NCBI RefSeq assembly: GCF_014168535.1
Contig: NZ_CP060007.1
Coordinates: forward strand, 4,774,001 to 4,838,000
Reading direction: 5' to 3'
Length of the DNA: 64,000 nucleotides
Origin: Lacibacter sediminis
Lineage (GTDB): Bacteria; Bacteroidota; Bacteroidia; Chitinophagales; Chitinophagaceae
The translations under genes and the position numbers were made by a program. Positions 60,526-64,000 of this stretch are shown one piece after another. Each line of letters begins with the position of its first letter. Position 1 is the stretch's first letter. The notes beneath the pieces are model-generated. The model was not told the DNA's origin and searched no databases. It saw only the letters and a program-made list of their open reading frames with translations.

Positions 60526-60533
60526 CTAACTTG
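60526..60533 (+). promoter_or_regulatory. -7 promoter element of the YeeE operon
   Basis: CTAACTTG is a two-mismatch fit to TAnnTTTG (or TAAC-TTG with a shorter spacer), 11 nt before the ATG at 60545. It is mainly supported by the operator spacing. Confidence 0.35.
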
Positions 60534-60544
60534 CATAAACATAA

Positions 60545-61126
60545 ATGAAACAATTCATGAGCCTGATTGATTTTATTAAACAACCGTGGCCCTGGTATGT
60601 AGCTGGCCCATTGATCGGGTTAACGGTGCCCACACTACTCATCATTGGTAATAAAACCTTTGGTATCTCTTCTTCGCTGAGGCATATCTGCGCTGCCTGT
60701 TTGCCCGGAAAAATTCCATTCTTCAATTACGATTGGAAAAAAGAGGTCTGGAATTTGTTTTTTGTGGGAGGTATTTTATTAGGAGGCTTTATTGCTTTTT
60801 TGTTCCTGCAAAATCCTGAACCAATGATCGTGAATCCAAACCTGAGTTCCGAGTTGGCTACTTACGGAATTACAAATTACGATTCACTTGTTCCTACAGA
60901 AGTGTTTAACTGGAGCAGCCTGTTTACACTGCGTGGATTTATCATGATGGTGGTGGGTGGTTTCCTGGTAGGATTCGGAACACGTTATGCAGGAGGCTGC
61001 ACAAGCGGACATGCGATCATGGGTCTTTCCACTTTGCAATGGCCTTCATTGGTAGCAACCATCAGTTTTATGGTGGGTGGTTTTATCATGGCAAATCTCC
61101 TTCTTCCTTTTATTCTTAAACTCTAA
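60545..61126 (+). CDS. YeeE/YedE-family thiosulfate transporter, half 1
   Basis: A 193-residue membrane protein with about five helices. The second half of the protein contains VGFGTRYAGGCTSGHAIMGLS, the hallmark Cys motif of the TsuA/YeeE thiosulfate channel where the conserved Cys hydrogen-bonds thiosulfate. The N-terminal part carries AACLPGKIPF. In E. coli-type proteins both halves are one chain of about 350 residues; here they are two genes, 6 bp apart, so the transporter is a heterodimer. Confidence 0.88.
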   Translation: MKQFMSLIDFIKQPWPWYVAGPLIGLTVPTLLIIGNKTFGISSSLRHICAACLPGKIPFFNYDWKKEVWNLFFVGGILLGGFIAFLFLQNPEPMIVNPNLSSELATYGITNYDSLVPTEVFNWSSLFTLRGFIMMVVGGFLVGFGTRYAGGCTSGHAIMGLSTLQWPSLVATISFMVGGFIMANLLLPFILKL

Positions 61127-61132
61127 CGATTC

Positions 61133-61684
61133 ATGGAACAACATAAAAATATAGCTGAAGACGAATTGGTGGTAGAACAAAAACACCATGAGTTTCTTAC
61201 AGAGAATACAGATTTTGAAATGCGTTCGTTAGATGCTACCTGTTTCAACGAATCAGAACTTCAACACCCATGGTGGCATAATTTCAAATATGCGTTTGTA
61301 GGGTTATTATTTGGTATCCTCTTCGTAAAAGCAGAAGTTGTTTCCTGGTTTCGTATCCAGGAAATGTTTCGCCTGCAAAGTTTTCATATGTATGGCATCA
61401 TTGGCTCTGCAGTAGTGGTTGGTATTATCAGTGTATGGCTCATCAAAAAATTCAAGATCAAAACCATTTATGGCGAACCGATTGAGTTTGTAGATAAGAA
61501 GTTCAATAAGGGACAAATTTATGGTGGTCTTCTGTTTGGTTTGGGATGGGCCGTTACCGGCGCTTGCCCCGGACCGTTATTCGCCCAAATAGGAAGTGGA
61601 GCCACTGTTATTACTGTTACATTGTTGAGTGCAATTGCAGGCACATGGGTGTATGGTAAATTCAGAGAACAACTGCCACATTAA
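61133..61684 (+). CDS. YeeE/YedE-family thiosulfate transporter, half 2 (DUF6691-like)
   Basis: A 183-residue membrane protein with four to five helices and an unusual 50-residue soluble N terminus (EDELVVEQKHHEFL, FEMRSLDATCFNESE). The signature GWAVTGACPGPLFAQIGSG near residue 145 has the second conserved Cys of the family. It starts 6 bp after half 1, so the two are made together. Substrate thiosulfate is inferred from the family and from TsdA-like and SoxB-like genes behind it. Confidence 0.88.
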   Translation: MEQHKNIAEDELVVEQKHHEFLTENTDFEMRSLDATCFNESELQHPWWHNFKYAFVGLLFGILFVKAEVVSWFRIQEMFRLQSFHMYGIIGSAVVVGIISVWLIKKFKIKTIYGEPIEFVDKKFNKGQIYGGLLFGLGWAVTGACPGPLFAQIGSGATVITVTLLSAIAGTWVYGKFREQLPH

Positions 61685-61701
61685 ATTTCGTAATACTAAA
61701 A

Positions 61702-62703
61702 GTGAATACACAGAAAACCATACTTCTTTTTATTCTGCTGCTGATCTTAATTACAGCCACACAGATTGGATGTAATGAATCAGGCGATAAGGAATTGACT
61801 GCAGTTGACTCAACCATTCAGCAAACTGTTTGGATGGGGCCACCTGCCAACCAGATCCCTTATTATTCAAGAGAAGATGGGAAACTCATCTGGTATGGTC
61901 ATGAATTGATCGCTAATACTTCGAAATATCTTGGTCCGAAAGGTTCAGTGCTGCAAATCAGCAATGGAATGAATTGCCAGAACTGTCATTTGGATGCAGG
62001 TACAAAACCATGGGGTAATAACTACAGCGCTGTTTATACAACCTATCCAAAATTCAGAGATCGTTCAGGTGGTATTGAAACAATTTATAAACGTGTGAAC
62101 GATTGCATGGAACGAAGTTTAAATGGAACAGCACTTGATACGAATTCAAAAGAGATGCAGGCAATTTACGCTTACATCAAATGGCTGGGCGAAGATTTAA
62201 AGAAAGGTGATAAACCAAAAGGTTCGGGCATTGTTGAACTGCCTTATCTCAACCGTGCTGCAGATCCGGGAAAAGGAAAAACAGTTTTTGTGCAGAAATG
62301 CCAAACATGTCATGGCGCTAACGGAGAAGGACAACTGAACATGGATGGTATGACTTATACGTATCCACCATTGTGGGGTAAAAACAGTTACAATGTTGGC
62401 GCAGGGTTATTTCGATTATCACGTTTCGCCGGTTATGTAAAAAACAATATGCCGCAGGGAACCGATTATCATGCCCCGCAATTGAGTGATGAAGAGGCTT
62501 GGGATGTGGCAGCATTTGTTAACTCGCAACCACGACCATCAAAAGACCTGGGTAGTGATTGGCCGGATATTTCAAAGAAACCAATCGATCATCCGTTTGG
62601 TCCTTATGCAGATACATTTACTGAACAACAACATAAGTATGGTCCATTCGCTCCAATTAAAGAGTACAGGGAGCAGCAAAAGAAATCCAGTACAAAAAAA
62701 TAA
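61702..62703 (+). CDS. TsdA-like diheme cytochrome c (thiosulfate dehydrogenase)
   Basis: A 333-residue exported protein beginning with GTG at 61702, with a hydrophobic N-terminal segment and then QIGCN, an imperfect lipobox. Two CxxCH heme sites are present: NCQNCHLDAG near residue 97 and KCQTCHGANG near residue 198. The RVNDCMERSLNG segment near residue 133 has the Cys that is the unusual axial ligand of heme 1 in TsdA. The enzyme couples two thiosulfates to tetrathionate, releasing electrons. It lies 17 bp after the transporter half 2, so in one operon. Tetrathionate reduction in reverse is possible. Confidence 0.9.
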   Translation: MNTQKTILLFILLLILITATQIGCNESGDKELTAVDSTIQQTVWMGPPANQIPYYSREDGKLIWYGHELIANTSKYLGPKGSVLQISNGMNCQNCHLDAGTKPWGNNYSAVYTTYPKFRDRSGGIETIYKRVNDCMERSLNGTALDTNSKEMQAIYAYIKWLGEDLKKGDKPKGSGIVELPYLNRAADPGKGKTVFVQKCQTCHGANGEGQLNMDGMTYTYPPLWGKNSYNVGAGLFRLSRFAGYVKNNMPQGTDYHAPQLSDEEAWDVAAFVNSQPRPSKDLGSDWPDISKKPIDHPFGPYADTFTEQQHKYGPFAPIKEYREQQKKSSTKK

Positions 62704-62718
62704 TCGTTAACAACAAGC

Positions 62719-64000
62719 ATGCCTGAAAAAAATACTACACATCTCCACAACTGTTCATGCAATAGTTGTTCAGATGATCAACCGATCGCACCCATCTCTC
62801 AAAACTCAAGAAGAGATTTTTTTAAATCTGCGTCTGCAATTGCAGCAGGTGCTGTGTTGCCTGCATCCATTGTGAATGCAGTAAGTGGCGACGAATATCA
62901 TGCTAAAGAACTATTCGGAAATAAAGCGGTGAAAGATGGAAAAGCAAATGTGTTTACGCTTTTGCATACCTCCGATATTCATGCACAGCTTCACACCCAC
63001 GATGAATTCTTTTTTGAAAACGGGAACGCTGTTTACAAAAAACGTGGTGGCTTTGCGGTATTGAAAACAATGCTGCATACACTCAAAGCACAAAACCCAA
63101 CCAACACAATTATTATTGATGGCGGCGATTGTTTCCAGGGTGGTGGTGTAGCAGCGTTAACCGAGGGCAAAGGAATTGTACCCTTAATAAACAATATTGG
63201 TTACGATCTTATACTGCCGGGCAACTGGGAAGTAGTGTATGGGAAAGATGCTATGCTGAAAGATCTTGGTGGCTACAATAGTGCAAAGATCTGTGCCAAC
63301 ATGTTTCATGATAATGCTGATGAATATAAGAACGATCTTATTTTTCCTCCTTACTGGACAAAAATGTTAGGTGGCGTTAAAATTGGTTTCATTGGTTATA
63401 ACGATCCGCTTACACCCAAACGTCAATCGCCGGCATACAGTAAAGGCATTGTATTTACAAAACCGGAAACGAATGTGGCGAAGTATATCAAAATTCTCAA
63501 AGAGTATGAGATGTGCGCAATGGTATTCTTGGTAACACATATGGGTTTGGCGCAACAGGTTGATCTTGCCAATCAACCGGAATTACAGGGAGTTGATTAT
63601 ATACTTGGCGCCGATACACATGAACGTGTGCGTGTGCCAATACAAGGTAAATATGCAAAAGTTACAGAACCGGGTGCCTTCGGTTCGTTTGTTGCCAAAC
63701 TTGATATCGTAATTGAAAACGGACAGATAAAAGATGAGAATTATCAATTACTTGATGTAGATCCGGATAAATACAAACCCGATCCTGGAATGGAAAGGTT
63801 GGTGGAAGAAGTAAGTGCTCCGCATAAAAAAGAACTCAATAAAGTAATCGGCAAAACCAAAACAACATTGGTACGCTATTATGTAATTGAAAATCCAATG
63901 GACAACCTGATCACCGATGCATTGATGTGGAAATTTAAAGATGCAAACGTTGATGTGGTGGTGAGTAATGGTTTTCGTTTTTGTCCGCCACTGGTTGCCG
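62719..64000 (+). CDS. Tat-exported SoxB-like thiosulfohydrolase/5'-nucleotidase (cut by window edge)
   Basis: The first 427 codons are visible. A leader with HNCSCNSCSDD precedes the twin-arginine motif SRRDFFKSASA and a hydrophobic stretch. The dimetal phosphoesterase domain then shows LLHTSDIHAQL, DGGDCFQGGG, GNWEVVYG, THMG and GADTHERVR, the five conserved blocks of 5'-nucleotidase/SoxB. SoxB releases sulfate from SoxY-bound sulfur; a plain nucleotidase would not need this neighbourhood. The final part is missing. It starts 15 bp after the TsdA-like gene. Confidence 0.86.
   Translation, partial: MPEKNTTHLHNCSCNSCSDDQPIAPISQNSRRDFFKSASAIAAGAVLPASIVNAVSGDEYHAKELFGNKAVKDGKANVFTLLHTSDIHAQLHTHDEFFFENGNAVYKKRGGFAVLKTMLHTLKAQNPTNTIIIDGGDCFQGGGVAALTEGKGIVPLINNIGYDLILPGNWEVVYGKDAMLKDLGGYNSAKICANMFHDNADEYKNDLIFPPYWTKMLGGVKIGFIGYNDPLTPKRQSPAYSKGIVFTKPETNVAKYIKILKEYEMCAMVFLVTHMGLAQQVDLANQPELQGVDYILGADTHERVRVPIQGKYAKVTEPGAFGSFVAKLDIVIENGQIKDENYQLLDVDPDKYKPDPGMERLVEEVSAPHKKELNKVIGKTKTTLVRYYVIENPMDNLITDALMWKFKDANVDVVVSNGFRFCPPLVA

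Noticed and set aside
1..64000. tRNA, rRNA, tmRNA or prophage genes
   Set aside because: I looked for T-loop GGTTCGAATC-like words, rRNA-like stretches and phage or transposase motifs on both strands and found none; a covariance search was not possible.

Overview
The window is a Bacteroidota chromosome segment, most likely from the family Chitinophagaceae (inference). The signs are the Bacteroidota promoter form TTG-N19-22-TAnnTTTG, near absence of Shine-Dalgarno sequences, lineage-typical families (GHL10 hydrolase, DUF2911, DUF4953 metalloprotease, DUF6132, LytS/LytTR pairs, PfkB-type hexose kinase, TIGR02757, orphan ParA) and dispersed intergenic palindromes. I saw no rRNA, tRNA, CRISPR array, prophage or insertion sequence. 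One gene is cut at each edge: recQ on the left and a SoxB-like gene on the right.

Layout. 1-5.7 kb: recQ/kdsD divergent pair, mannose-1-phosphate guanylyltransferase, a MurG-like glycosyltransferase and a LOG-family protein. 5.9-8.7 kb: a secreted lipoprotein and a marR-GHL10 pair. 8.8-14.1 kb: a minus-strand envelope run (O-antigen-ligase-like protein, GT2, Lon-N protein, coaX, outer-membrane barrel, lptC). 14.3-20 kb: meaB, a large zinc metalloprotease, a small Cys-motif membrane protein and a LytS/LytTR two-component pair. 20-27.5 kb: many small accessory genes (DUF1761, lipocalin-like, ankyrin, VOC, SRPBCC, two DinB, YciI, DUF1801), interrupted by a 1.2 kb non-coding region with about 100-bp tandem repeats beside a truncated histidine-kinase ATPase gene. 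27.6-46 kb: a sortilin-like propeller, bestrophin, PfkB kinase, DsbA-like protein, amidohydrolase, polA, parA, uvrB, acpH, CoA-transferase and DUF2911. 46-55.8 kb: asnB, a cystathionine gamma-synthase/lyase, TIGR02757, hydrolase, Tat-exported oxidoreductase, JmjC-like protein, Sua5-like protein and rnhB.

55.9-64 kb is the most coherent system: a sulfane-sulfur/thiosulfate island. It holds a Crp/Fnr regulator, a TauE/SafE exporter, a CstB-like persulfide dioxygenase-rhodanese fusion, three stand-alone rhodaneses, two overlapping small membrane proteins, a two-gene YeeE/YedE thiosulfate transporter, a TsdA-like diheme cytochrome and a Tat-exported SoxB-like enzyme. Three promoters in it carry a TGTRA-N6-TCAYM palindrome 35.5-36.5 bp from the -7 element. 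This fits class II activation by the adjacent regulator, whose recognition helix has the CRP-type R-E-x3-R residues. In outline, thiosulfate is imported or oxidised, sulfane sulfur is relayed by rhodaneses, oxidised to sulfite by the dioxygenase, and exported by TauE.

Two genome-style features recur. Several genes have a -7 element ending only 3-8 nt before the ATG, which predicts leaderless transcripts. Nearly every convergent gene junction carries a long inverted repeat, some of them members of dispersed repeat families.
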